17,198 nucleotides of DNA from Gallionella sp. (GTDB lineage Bacteria > Pseudomonadota > Gammaproteobacteria > Burkholderiales > Gallionellaceae), in NCBI GenBank assembly GCA_017880945.1, contig JADGRM010000013.1, positions 1 to 17,198 of the forward strand, given 5' to 3'. Below are positions 6,757 to 14,543 of the stretch, one piece after another (position 1 is the first letter of the stretch; the number at the start of each line of letters is the position of its first letter). The notes under the pieces are model-generated. The model made no database searches. It saw nothing but the letters and a program-made list of their open reading frames with translations, and was not told the DNA's origin. The translations under genes and the position numbers were made by a program.

Positions 6757-7454
6757 ACGACCCGAAGATCATCATCGCGCTGGATTATCCGGCAGCCTTA
6801 CCCGCTCTGGCACTGGTCGACAAGCTGCAACCCTCATTGTGCCGACTGAAAGTCGGCAAGGAATTATTTACCGCTACCGGCCCGGCTTTGCTGGAGCAAT
6901 TGATGAATCGCGGTTTTGAAATTTTTCTCGACCTTAAATTTCATGATATTCCCAATACCACCGCACAGGCCTGCAAAGCGGCGGCCGGTTTGGGAGTGTG
7001 GATGGTCAATGTCCATGCGCTGGGCGGACGCAAGATGCTGGAAGCGGCGCGAGAGGCGATCGCCAGCAGCGCGCGGCGGCCAAAGTTGATTGCCGTCACC
7101 CTGCTTACCAGCATGGCGCAGGATGATCTTGCCGGCCTAGGAATCAACGCCACGCCTGCCGAGATGGTGCTGCGTCTTGCGACCCTGGCACGCGATAGCG
7201 GGCTGGATGGCGTGGTGTGTTCTGCACAGGAAGCGGCGCTGCTGCGCAAACAGTGCGGCACTGATTTTTGTCTGGTGACCCCGGGCATCCGGCCTGCACA
7301 TGCCAGCCTCGACGACCAGTCGCGGGTGATGACCCCGCAAGCCGCTCTTTGTGCGGGTGCCAGCTATCTGGTCATAGGCCGCCCGATCACCCAGGCAGCG
7401 GATCCATTGCAGGCCTTGCTCGACATCAACAAGGAAATTGGAGTGATGCAATGA
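6753..7454 (+). CDS. pyrF: orotidine 5'-phosphate decarboxylase
   Basis: A 233-residue TIM-barrel enzyme that decarboxylates OMP to UMP, the last step of pyrimidine synthesis. The catalytic motif DLKFHDIPNT lies at 60-69 with Lys62 and Asp65, the N-terminal IIALDYP holds the first substrate-binding Asp, and the C-terminal TPGIRP and VIGRPIT stretches bind phosphate. It is the short bacterial PyrF form, as in E. coli. Its ATG overlaps the lapB stop by four bases, a sign of translational coupling; the lapB-pyrF pairing is also seen in enterobacteria. The heptose kinase gene starts 22 bases after its stop. Confidence 0.97.
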   Translation: MNDPKIIIALDYPAALPALALVDKLQPSLCRLKVGKELFTATGPALLEQLMNRGFEIFLDLKFHDIPNTTAQACKAAAGLGVWMVNVHALGGRKMLEAAREAIASSARRPKLIAVTLLTSMAQDDLAGLGINATPAEMVLRLATLARDSGLDGVVCSAQEAALLRKQCGTDFCLVTPGIRPAHASLDDQSRVMTPQAALCAGASYLVIGRPITQAADPLQALLDINKEIGVMQ

Positions 7455-7476
7455 ATCAGGAAATCGGAGGGACGGC

Positions 7477-8418
7477 ATGACTATGTTGCCAAAATTTGAA
7501 AATGCGAAAGTGCTGGTGGTCGGCGATGTGATGCTGGATCGCTACTGGTTCGGGGATGTGAACCGCATCTCGCCGGAAGCCCCGGTGCCGGTGCTCAAAG
7601 TGGAACGCGTGGAAGAACGCCCCGGCGGCGCGGCCAACGTGGCTCGCAACATCGCGGCACTCGGTGCGCAAGCTACCTTGCTGTCGGTGGTGGGTAATGA
7701 TGAGGCGGGCGCGTGCCTGGAGAAGCTGCTCAATGAGCACGGCAACCTCACCGCGCTGCTGCATCGAGATAACAGCATTTCCACCATCATCAAGCTGCGT
7801 GCCATTGCGCGTCATCAGCAGTTGCTGCGCATCGATTTTGAGACTCCGCCCAGCCACGAAGTGTTGCATGCCGCACTGGAAGATTTTCGCGCGCAATTGC
7901 CGCTTGCCGATGTAGTGATCCTGTCCGATTACGGCAAGGGCGGACTGGCGCATATTGGCGAAATGATGAGGCTGGCGCGCGCTGCGGGCAAACCGGTGCT
8001 GGTCGATCCCAAGGGTGATGATTATGCGCGCTATCGCGGTGCGACCTTGCTCACACCGAACCGCGGCGAATTCCGCGAAGTGGCGGGCAACTGGAAGAGC
8101 GAGGCCGAGCTCAACGCCAAGGCGGAAAAACTGCGCACGGAGCTGCAATTGGACGCGCTGCTGGTCACGCGCAGCGAAGATGGCATGAGTTTGTATCGTG
8201 CCAACGAAGTGCTGCACGAGCCGACGCAATCGCGAGAAGTGTTCGATGTCAGCGGCGCGGGCGATACTGTGATCGCGACGCTGGCGGTGATGTTGGCGAG
8301 CGGCGCAGGTTTGCCGGATGCCATGCGTATCGCCAATCGTGCGGCAGGTATCGTGGTGGGCAAATTGGGGACGGCGGTGGTCAGCCGTGAAGAAATCATT
8401 CAGGATATGAAAAGCTAG
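7477..8418 (+). CDS. rfaE1: D-glycero-beta-D-manno-heptose-7-phosphate kinase (kinase domain only)
   Basis: A 313-residue PfkB/ribokinase-family sugar kinase that makes heptose 1,7-bisphosphate for LPS inner-core synthesis. VVGDVMLDRYWFGDVNRISPEAPVPV near the N-terminus is diagnostic for HldE/HldA. PGGAANVA (49-56) forms the substrate site and GAGD (260-263) carries the catalytic Asp263. In E. coli HldE the kinase is fused to a nucleotidyltransferase of about 160 residues; here the protein ends after the kinase, so a separate rfaE2/hldC must lie elsewhere. A strong GGAGGG ribosome site (7466-7471) precedes ATG 7477; ATG 7483 is a possible alternative. The stop codon coincides with the first unit of the heptad repeat element. 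It forms a functional pair with hldD downstream. Confidence 0.95.
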   Translation: MTMLPKFENAKVLVVGDVMLDRYWFGDVNRISPEAPVPVLKVERVEERPGGAANVARNIAALGAQATLLSVVGNDEAGACLEKLLNEHGNLTALLHRDNSISTIIKLRAIARHQQLLRIDFETPPSHEVLHAALEDFRAQLPLADVVILSDYGKGGLAHIGEMMRLARAAGKPVLVDPKGDDYARYRGATLLTPNRGEFREVAGNWKSEAELNAKAEKLRTELQLDALLVTRSEDGMSLYRANEVLHEPTQSREVFDVSGAGDTVIATLAVMLASGAGLPDAMRIANRAAGIVVGKLGTAVVSREEIIQDMKS

Positions 8419-8493
8419 GATCAAGGATTCAGGATTTAGCAAAACCTGCTGATCTGCTTTTAACTTGACCCTGAATCCAGCATCCTTAATCCT
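8417..8493. repeat. heptad palindromic element between heptose kinase and hldD
   Basis: Three direct 7-bp units AGGATCA, AGGATTC, AGGATTT at 8417-8437, then a 35-base spacer, then three opposite units GAATCCA, GCATCCT, TAATCCT at 8473-8493. The two arms are imperfectly complementary, so it can form a long hairpin. The units share the AGGATNN core with the element inside aroA (2157-2242). The first unit overlaps the last two bases of the kinase TAG stop, and the hldD ribosome site AAGGGAG (8498-8504) begins five bases after the last unit. Confidence 0.75.
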
Positions 8494-8509
8494 GTTTAAG
8501 GGAGAAAAC

Positions 8510-9508
8510 ATGTACTACATCGTCACCGGCGCAGCCGGATTTATCGGTTCCAATCTGGTAAAGGCACTCAACGAGCGCGGTGAGAACAATATCATCGCGG
8601 TGGATAATCTCAGCAAGGCCGACAAGTTCAAGAATCTGGCGGATTGCGAAATCGCCGATTACCTGGACAAGGAAGATTTCCTGAAAAAATTGCAGGAAGG
8701 CTTTTTCGATGGCTTGGTCGCGGCGGTGCTGCATCAGGGCGCGTGTTCCGACACCATGGAGACCAATGGCCGTTACATGATGGAGAATAATTACCAGTAC
8801 ACCCTGGAATTGCTGAACTATTGTCAGAATGAAGAGGTACCTTTTCTGTATGCATCTTCCGCGTCGGTATATGGTGGCAGCAGCGTATTTAAGGAAAGCC
8901 GCGAGTTCGAGTCGCCGCTCAACGTCTATGCCTATTCCAAATTCCTGTTCGACCAGATCGTGCGCCGCCGTTGGCACAAGCGCAGCGCGCAGATCGTCGG
9001 TTTGCGCTACTTCAATGTGTACGGCCCGCGCGAACAGCACAAGGGTCGCATGGCCTCGGTCGCCTATCACTTCTTCAACCAGTATCGCGCCGAAGGTAAA
9101 GTGAAATTGTTCGAAGGATGCGACGGCTACGCCAATGGCGGGCAGTTGCGCGACTTCGTTTCGATCGAAGACGTGGTCAAGGTGAACATGTATTTTCTCG
9201 ACCATCCTCTCAAATCCGGCATATTCAATCTGGGCACAGGACAAGCGCAGAGCTTCAACGACGTGGCGGTGGCGACCATCAATACCCTGCGCCAAACAGA
9301 AGGGAAACCCGCATTAAGTCTGGCCGAGTTGCATCAACATGGACTGATCAGCTATATACCTTTCCCCGAACAACTGCGCGGAAAGTATCAAAGTTACACT
9401 CAGGCCGATATCGGTGCACTGCGCGGCAGCGGCTATTCGGAACCGTTTCTGAGCGTGGAACAGGGTGTTGCAAGGTATGTGGAGCAGATGCTGAAGGCTG
9501 CGGAATAG
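8510..9508 (+). CDS. hldD: ADP-L-glycero-D-manno-heptose 6-epimerase
   Basis: A 332-residue short-chain dehydrogenase-type enzyme that converts ADP-D-glycero-manno-heptose to ADP-L-glycero-manno-heptose, the donor for LPS inner-core heptose. The NADP-binding TGAAGFIGSN lies at 6-15, the YxxxK pair at Tyr140/Lys144 matches E. coli numbering, and YFNVYGPREQHKGRMAS is specific to HldD. Length matches the family (about 310-335). A good ribosome site AAGGGAG at 8498-8504 fixes ATG 8510. It follows the heptose kinase across the palindromic element and precedes cysM by 32 bases. Confidence 0.97.
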   Translation: MYYIVTGAAGFIGSNLVKALNERGENNIIAVDNLSKADKFKNLADCEIADYLDKEDFLKKLQEGFFDGLVAAVLHQGACSDTMETNGRYMMENNYQYTLELLNYCQNEEVPFLYASSASVYGGSSVFKESREFESPLNVYAYSKFLFDQIVRRRWHKRSAQIVGLRYFNVYGPREQHKGRMASVAYHFFNQYRAEGKVKLFEGCDGYANGGQLRDFVSIEDVVKVNMYFLDHPLKSGIFNLGTGQAQSFNDVAVATINTLRQTEGKPALSLAELHQHGLISYIPFPEQLRGKYQSYTQADIGALRGSGYSEPFLSVEQGVARYVEQMLKAAE

Positions 9509-9540
9509 ATTCACTTGTTTTGTTAAATTAGAGAACCAAC

Positions 9541-10428
9541 GTGTATCCATCCATTGAAAACTTTGTCGGCAATACACCACTGGTGCGGCTGAAGCGCATT
9601 CCGGGCGACACCAGCAACGTGCTGCTCGCCAAACTGGAAGGCAATAATCCTGCCGGTTCGGTAAAGGATAGGCCCGCGCTGTCGATGATTGCCCGCGCCG
9701 AGCAGCGCGGTGATATCAAGCCGGGCGATACACTGATCGAGGCGACCAGCGGCAATACCGGCATTGCGATGGCGATGGCGGCTGCGATGCGCGGCTACAA
9801 GATGATTTTGGTGATGCCGGAGAATCAGAGCATGGAGCGTCGCCAGACCATGCGTGCGTTTGGTGCGGAGTTGGTGCTGACGACCAAGGAGGGCAGCATG
9901 GAACTGGCGCGTGACACGGCGGAGAAACTGCGCGACCAGGGAAAAGGCATCATCCTCGACCAGTTTGCCAATCCCGATAATCCGCTGGCGCATTACGAAG
10001 GCACGGCGCCGGAAATCTGGCGCGATACTCACGGCAAGATCACCCACTTCATCAGCAGCATGGGCACGACCGGCACCATCATGGGTTGCGCGCGTTACTT
10101 CAAGGAACAGAATCCCAACATTCAGATCATTGGCGTGCAACCGGAAGAAGGCGCGCAGATCCCCGGCATACGCAAATGGCCGCAAGCCTATTTGCCGAAG
10201 ATTTACGACGGCAAGAATGTGGATAGACTGGAATATGTGAACCAGGCGGATGCCGAGGAATTGACTCGCCGCATGGCACGCGAGGAAGGAATCTTCTGCG
10301 GCATTTCTTCCGGCGGTGCGCTGGCCGTGGCATTGCGCGTTTCAAAACAGGTCGAGAATGCGGTGATCGCATTCATCGTATGCGACCGCGGTGACCGCTA
10401 TCTCTCGACAGGGGTATTCCCCGCTTAG
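9541..10428 (+). CDS. cysM: cysteine synthase B (O-acetylserine sulfhydrylase)
   Basis: A 295-residue PLP enzyme that makes cysteine from O-acetylserine and sulfide (CysM also accepts thiosulfate). GNTPLVRL is at 10-17, Lys42 in AGSVKDRPALSMI is the PLP Schiff-base residue, TSGNTG (69-74) binds the substrate carboxylate, and SSMGTTGTIMG binds the PLP phosphate. KDRPALSMI and the short length match CysM rather than CysK. It starts with GTG at 9541; this is the only start that keeps the conserved N-terminus, and the ribosome site (AGAGAA) is weak. The position after hldD is the usual betaproteobacterial order. Confidence 0.95.
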   Translation: MYPSIENFVGNTPLVRLKRIPGDTSNVLLAKLEGNNPAGSVKDRPALSMIARAEQRGDIKPGDTLIEATSGNTGIAMAMAAAMRGYKMILVMPENQSMERRQTMRAFGAELVLTTKEGSMELARDTAEKLRDQGKGIILDQFANPDNPLAHYEGTAPEIWRDTHGKITHFISSMGTTGTIMGCARYFKEQNPNIQIIGVQPEEGAQIPGIRKWPQAYLPKIYDGKNVDRLEYVNQADAEELTRRMAREEGIFCGISSGGALAVALRVSKQVENAVIAFIVCDRGDRYLSTGVFPA

Positions 10429-10495
10429 TGAGGCCTGAAGCGCTTAATGCGGTTAGAATCACGCATTGAAGAACTGTCATATCGATAGGCTGTTG

Positions 10496-11236
10496 ATGCG
10501 AAGAGAGACGACTCACCGTGCATGCAATGTTGCTCGGTTATGGATTTCATCCATGGCTGTTCTTTTTGCGACTAATGCAAATGGTATGGAGATAGGCGGC
10601 ATTCAAGCAAATCTTGGTGAGCCGCCCGCAATGCAGATTGCGCCGATCTTGTTTGCCTCTGCCGAACAAACAGAACAATCTGCCCATGTTGGCGGCAAAA
10701 AGAAGATCATGTCATCTGACAAACTTTCCTTGTCACTTGCGATGATGCTATCCATTCCCGGAAATGTTTCAACCCAGCCAGGCAATCCAGCCAAATCGAG
10801 CGATGCTCCGCAAGAAGAATCAGTCGCAAAAGAAAGAAGGCTTAGCGAGCTGTATGCGCAGATCGCCGAAACGGAAAAAACGATCCAGGTGCAGCAACGC
10901 CAGATGGCTATTTTGGACAAACCATCGAAATCCCCATCGAATACCTTGCCGAATATTAGTGTTGCCGGCACCGGCGTTGTTGGCCATGGCGTGATCGCTC
11001 AGGGTGCAGTGGTCGGCAATATGCACAATATCGACAAGGAGCAAATCAATCCGCAAATGGCTGCGCGAGATGTTCAACCCTTAATCAAGGGTGTGATCAG
11101 CCAGATTGAATCGCTTGAAATGAGATGGATGCAACTGGCCACAGGCCTTGCGGTGTCGTTACTCACCGCGCTGGCTTTTTCTGGAATCGCAATGGCAAGG
11201 TGGCGCATAAAGGAAAGCGCATTAAACTACAGGTAG
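10496..11236 (+). CDS. FimV-like membrane protein, N-terminal half, no LysM
   Basis: A 246-residue protein I do not recognise as a whole. Visible parts are: a hydrophobic N-terminal stretch (about 12-28) that may be a signal sequence; GMEIGGIQANLGEPPAMQI (30-48), which resembles the GLGxIxVxSxLGEPL start of mature FimV; DKLSLSL (75-81); a charged coiled coil (111-142, KERRLSELYAQIAETEKTIQ...); a glycine-rich run TGVVGHGVIAQGAVVG (159-174); and a membrane span at about 211-234 followed by basic residues. FimV/HubP proteins have this order but with a LysM domain between the first motif and the coiled coil, and a long cytoplasmic tail after the span. Here the tail is missing and the next gene encodes a FimV-type C-terminal domain. 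FimV organises the cell pole and type IV pili; that role is inferred only. Start is uncertain (ATG 10496, or TTG 10466). Confidence 0.55.
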   Translation: MRRETTHRACNVARLWISSMAVLFATNANGMEIGGIQANLGEPPAMQIAPILFASAEQTEQSAHVGGKKKIMSSDKLSLSLAMMLSIPGNVSTQPGNPAKSSDAPQEESVAKERRLSELYAQIAETEKTIQVQQRQMAILDKPSKSPSNTLPNISVAGTGVVGHGVIAQGAVVGNMHNIDKEQINPQMAARDVQPLIKGVISQIESLEMRWMQLATGLAVSLLTALAFSGIAMARWRIKESALNYR

Positions 11237-11244
11237 TAAGCGAT

Positions 11245-11634
11245 ATGCACGAAAATGCTGATTCGGCACAGTCGTCAGCCTTGGTTAAAACGTCTGTTAC
11301 AGCGGTCGATCGATCGATGAAAATTCCTGCTTACACCGAGCAAAAAATCCAGGCTGTTCTGCCACCTGAGTACGAGATGTTGGAAGAGGCGGATATTTAT
11401 CTGCGCTTCGGTCACGACAAACTTGCCGAGGAGGCATTGAGAGAAGCCATTAAGATCAACCCCAAAAATCCGCAGGCTAACCTGACCTTGTCACGCCTCT
11501 ATTTTTCGCGTAAAGACAGCGTTGCTTTTCTTGCGTTGGCTAAACAACTGAAGTCGTTAGGCGAAGAAAGTGTCTGGAATAAAGTCGCCGAGATGGGGCG
11601 CAATCTTGATCCGAATAACACCCTTTATGGCTAA
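11245..11634 (+). CDS. FimV C-terminal-domain-like TPR protein
   Basis: A 129-residue soluble protein. Residues about 44-127 (YEMLEEADIYLRFGHDKLAE..., LREAIKINPKNPQ, then WNKVAEMGRNLDPNNTLY) match the FimV C-terminal TPR-type domain, which in whole FimV is cytoplasmic and contacts polar partners. There is no signal peptide or membrane span. It starts eight bases after the stop of the membrane-anchored gene upstream, in another frame, with the purine-rich AGGTAGTAAG just before it. The two look like one FimV split in two. The frame is also open upstream to 11125, overlapping the previous gene, so a frameshift in an ancestral single gene is possible. Its TAA overlaps the stop of the convergent amidase gene by four bases. 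Confidence 0.65.
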   Translation: MHENADSAQSSALVKTSVTAVDRSMKIPAYTEQKIQAVLPPEYEMLEEADIYLRFGHDKLAEEALREAIKINPKNPQANLTLSRLYFSRKDSVAFLALAKQLKSLGEESVWNKVAEMGRNLDPNNTLYG

Positions 11635-13007
11635 TCGACCTGCGCGATCTTTGGTTTTGACAATGCCGGATTCTGCGCGAAATAGCGTTTTATGCCACCC
11701 AGAATCGCATTGGCAAGTTTCATCTGATAACCCTTGTCGTTAAGGCGGCGCTCTTCGCCGGGGTTGCTGATGAAAGCAGTTTCGATCAATATTGACGGGA
11801 TGTCCGGCGATTTCAGCACGGCGAACCCGGCCTGTTCCACCCGTCCGCGATGCAATTCATTGATGCCACCCAGTTCTGTCAGCACATGTTTGGCGAGTTT
11901 CATGCTGTCGGTGATGGTGGCGGTCTGTGAGAGGTCGAACAGTGTGCGCGCCAGATAGGGATCCTTCATCGCAAGGTTCACGCCGCCAATCAGATCCGCT
12001 TCATTTTCCTTTTTTGCCAGCCAGCGCGCGGCTGTGCTGGTTGCACCGTGTTCCGAAAGCGCAAACACGGATGAGCCGCGCGCCTTTGCTTTGATGAAAG
12101 CGTCCGCGTGGATGGAGATGAACAAATCCGCATTCAACTTGCGCGCTTTGGCGACGCGCCCAATCAGCGGAATGAAATAATCGCCATCGCGGATCAGCAC
12201 ACCGCGCATGTTCGGCGTGTCATCCACCAGGGCTTTTACCTTGCGTGCGATCGCAAGGGTGACATCTTTCTCGCGCGATCCATGCCTGCCGCGTGCGCCC
12301 GGATCTTCGCCGCCATGCCCGGCATCGATCGCGATGATCAGTGTGCGCGCGCGCAACTCGGGCTGATTGGGCGTAGTTGCAGCGGGGGCTGGCTGACTGC
12401 TGTTGTCGATACTCGAGTCCGTTTCGATATTTATTTTCAGGTCGATATTCAAACCCTGCGCGAGTTTCAGCTGGTCTTCAGTAAGGATTGTTTCCGGGGG
12501 TTGTTCTGTTGTGCCGGGTGTGGAAGCTGCTTCTGGAATGCCGACTTTGGGTGGTTCGAGCAAAGCCATCAGCGGATCAACCGGATGGGCGGGATACACG
12601 TCCAGTACCAGGCGATATCCGTATTCAGCGACCGGCTTGAGGACGAAAATTTGCGGCTTGACCTCGGCTTTCAGGTCCAGCACCAGGCGCACTACGCCGG
12701 GCTTGAAACGCCCCACGCGCACACTCTTGATATAAGGGTCGTTGTCGCCGACCAGTCTGGTCAGCTCGTCAAGCGCGTTGCCGAGTTCAACTTGCTCCAG
12801 ATCTATCACCAGACGTTCTGGATTGCTCACGGTGAACATGTTATGGCGGATGGACTGTTTGGATTCGAGTGTCAGGCGCGTGTAGTCTTGCGCGGGCCAG
12901 AGACGTGCCGAACTGATGGCGATGGCGGCGTATGCCCCGGATATCCAAAATAGGGGCAGCCAGAATAAAACCAATAGTGCAACGTGCTTTAAAGCCGCTT
13001 TAAACAT
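11631..13007 (-). CDS. amiC: N-acetylmuramoyl-L-alanine amidase (AMIN + Amidase_3)
   Basis: A 458-residue periplasmic zinc amidase that cuts the peptide from peptidoglycan glycan strands so daughter cells can separate. It has a signal peptide (1-27, cleavage after AYA), an AMIN targeting domain (about 30-140), a Pro/Thr-rich linker (145-220) and Amidase_3 (222-445). Zinc ligands and catalytic residues appear to be His231 (IDAGHGG), Glu246 (REKDV), His300 (SIHAD) and Glu409 (IETAFISN). The segment KENEADLIGGV...LSQTATITDS (333-367) is the regulatory helix region of AmiA/B/C that is released by LytM-type activators. The ribosome site AGGTAGAG lies just before the ATG. Its start overlaps the end of tsaE by 19 bases, matching the tsaE-amiB order of E. 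coli, so the name amiB would fit equally well. Confidence 0.93.
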   Translation of the reverse strand: MFKAALKHVALLVLFWLPLFWISGAYAAIAISSARLWPAQDYTRLTLESKQSIRHNMFTVSNPERLVIDLEQVELGNALDELTRLVGDNDPYIKSVRVGRFKPGVVRLVLDLKAEVKPQIFVLKPVAEYGYRLVLDVYPAHPVDPLMALLEPPKVGIPEAASTPGTTEQPPETILTEDQLKLAQGLNIDLKINIETDSSIDNSSQPAPAATTPNQPELRARTLIIAIDAGHGGEDPGARGRHGSREKDVTLAIARKVKALVDDTPNMRGVLIRDGDYFIPLIGRVAKARKLNADLFISIHADAFIKAKARGSSVFALSEHGATSTAARWLAKKENEADLIGGVNLAMKDPYLARTLFDLSQTATITDSMKLAKHVLTELGGINELHRGRVEQAGFAVLKSPDIPSILIETAFISNPGEERRLNDKGYQMKLANAILGGIKRYFAQNPALSKPKIAQVD

Positions 13008-13429
13008 TCTCTACCTGTTGGAGTGTTGGCCTGAATCGCAACATTGCGACCCTGCGCAAGAATTTCAAAGTCAATCTTAACATCGGCCGGTGGAATCAAT
13101 TCCAGTGCATGTTCCGGCCATTCGATGAAAAATATATTGTGCCCGTCAAACTCATCGCGAAACCCGGCTGCTTCCCATTCCTCCTCATCGTGCAAACGAT
13201 ACAGATCGAAGTGGCGCAAGTCTAACCCGGCGATATGGTAGGGCTCAACCAGTGTATAGGTGGGACTTTTTACGCGACCTGTATAACCCAGCGAGTTCAG
13301 CACGCCGCGCACCAGGGTGGTTTTGCCCGCCCCCAGATCGCCGTGCAGATAGATCACCATGCCGGGTTTGAGGCACGCCGCGAGGCGTTGCGCCAGCGCG
13401 ACGGTCGCGCTTTCATCGGCTAGATTCAT
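12989..13429 (-). CDS. tsaE: tRNA t6A threonylcarbamoyladenosine ATPase TsaE
   Basis: A 146-residue P-loop ATPase that works with TsaB and TsaD to place threonylcarbamoyl on A37 of ANN-decoding tRNAs. The Walker A motif GDLGAGKTT is at 30-38, and VKSPTYTLVEPY and HFDLYRL are family signatures; FIEWPEHA near residue 107-114 is the Walker B-like region. ATG 13429 gives the normal family length. The frame is open further upstream on the minus strand, but that would run into the divergent queG gene. Only 24 bases separate the two start codons, so any promoter must lie within coding sequence. Its end overlaps the amidase start by 19 bases, indicating coupling. Confidence 0.94.
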   Translation of the reverse strand: MNLADESATVALAQRLAACLKPGMVIYLHGDLGAGKTTLVRGVLNSLGYTGRVKSPTYTLVEPYHIAGLDLRHFDLYRLHDEEEWEAAGFRDEFDGHNIFFIEWPEHALELIPPADVKIDFEILAQGRNVAIQANTPTGRECLKRL

Positions 13430-13453
13430 GCTGATTCGGCTATCATCGTGGCT

Positions 13454-14539
13454 ATGCAAAATGGAAATCCTCATCTGGTAAATTACACCGAGCTTGCGAC
13501 CCGTATACGCTCGTGGGCGCATGAGCTTGGCTTTCAGGCCGTGGGCATCAGCGATACCGATCTGACTGCGGCGGAAAGCGGCCTGCTGGAATGGCTGTCG
13601 CTTGGCTGGCACGGCGAGCTGGATTATATGGCAAATCATGGCACCAAACGCAGCCGTCCGGCAGAGTTGGTGCCCGGCACCTTGCGCGTGATCTCGCTGC
13701 GCATGAACTACGCATCCTCTGTTGCGCGGGACAGTTGGCAAGTGTTGGCCGAGGGCAAACGCGCCTTCATTTCGCGTTATGCCTTGGGGCGCGATTATCA
13801 CAAGGTGTTGCGCAATCGCCTGGCGAAACTGGCCGATAAAATTCGTGCCGAAGTCGCCGAATATGACGGGCGTGTCTTCACCGACAGCGCGCCGGTGATG
13901 GAAGTTGAGCTGGCGCGCAAATCCGGCCTGGGCTGGCGCGGCAAGCACACCTTGTTGCTATCGCGCGAGCATGGCTCATGGTTTTTTCTCGGCGAGATTT
14001 ACCTGAACCTGCCGCTGCCGGTAGATGCCCCGCAACAGGAACACTGCGGAACTTGCACACGCTGCATCGAGATATGTCCGACCCGGGCGATCATCGCGCC
14101 ATATCGGCTGGATGCGCGCCGCTGTATTTCCTATCTCACCATCGAACTCAAGGGCAGCATCCCGGTCGAGTTGCGCCCGCTGATCGGCAACCGCATCTAC
14201 GGCTGCGACGACTGCCAGCTGGTGTGCCCTTGGAATAGTTTTGCTCAAACCACGTTGAATAAATCCATAGTCGAGCCGGATTTCGCGGTGCGGCACGGGC
14301 TGGACGATGTGTCGCTGGTGGCGTTGTTCGCGTGGGATGAAGCCGAGTTCAAATCCAGGCTCGCAGGCAGCGCCATCTATCGAATCGGCTATGAGCAATG
14401 GTTGCGCAACATAGCGGTTGGTTTGGGTAACGCGCCGAAAAGCGCGGAAGTCATCGCCGCGTTGCAAACCCGTTGCGAGCACCCGTCTGCCCTGGTGCGG
14501 GAACACGTTGCCTGGGCGTTGGCGCGGCATGGTGTTTAA
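13454..14539 (+). CDS. queG: epoxyqueuosine reductase
   Basis: A 361-residue cobalamin- and iron-sulfur-dependent enzyme that does the last step of queuosine synthesis, reducing epoxyqueuosine in tRNA. RYALGRDYHK, TDSAPVMEVELARKSGLGW and GKHTLLLSREHGS are QueG signatures. Two 4Fe-4S motifs are present: Cys198, 201, 204 and 208 (CGTCTRCIEICP) and Cys251, 254 and 258 (CDDCQLVCPWN), with Cys224 between them. The C-terminal part (about 310-360) is HEAT-like. ATG 13454 is chosen; GTG 13448 is the alternative and no good ribosome site decides. The queG/tsaE/amidase cluster mirrors E. coli queG-nnr-tsaE-amiB, but nnr is missing and queG is divergent. Confidence 0.96.
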   Translation: MQNGNPHLVNYTELATRIRSWAHELGFQAVGISDTDLTAAESGLLEWLSLGWHGELDYMANHGTKRSRPAELVPGTLRVISLRMNYASSVARDSWQVLAEGKRAFISRYALGRDYHKVLRNRLAKLADKIRAEVAEYDGRVFTDSAPVMEVELARKSGLGWRGKHTLLLSREHGSWFFLGEIYLNLPLPVDAPQQEHCGTCTRCIEICPTRAIIAPYRLDARRCISYLTIELKGSIPVELRPLIGNRIYGCDDCQLVCPWNSFAQTTLNKSIVEPDFAVRHGLDDVSLVALFAWDEAEFKSRLAGSAIYRIGYEQWLRNIAVGLGNAPKSAEVIAALQTRCEHPSALVREHVAWALARHGV

Positions 14540-14543
14540 TGAC

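Noticed and set aside
10410..10446. Terminator after cysM (GGGG-TATT-CCCC)
   Set aside because: The stem is only four base pairs, lies inside the coding end and has no T-tract.
10446..10467. Promoter for the FimV-like genes (TAGAAT at 10454-10459 between AATGCG and CGCATT)
   Set aside because: No -35 hexamer at a suitable distance; the small inverted repeat may be chance.
12108..12953. 281-codon plus-strand frame
   Set aside because: Antisense to the amidase gene, whose catalytic residues are all in place.
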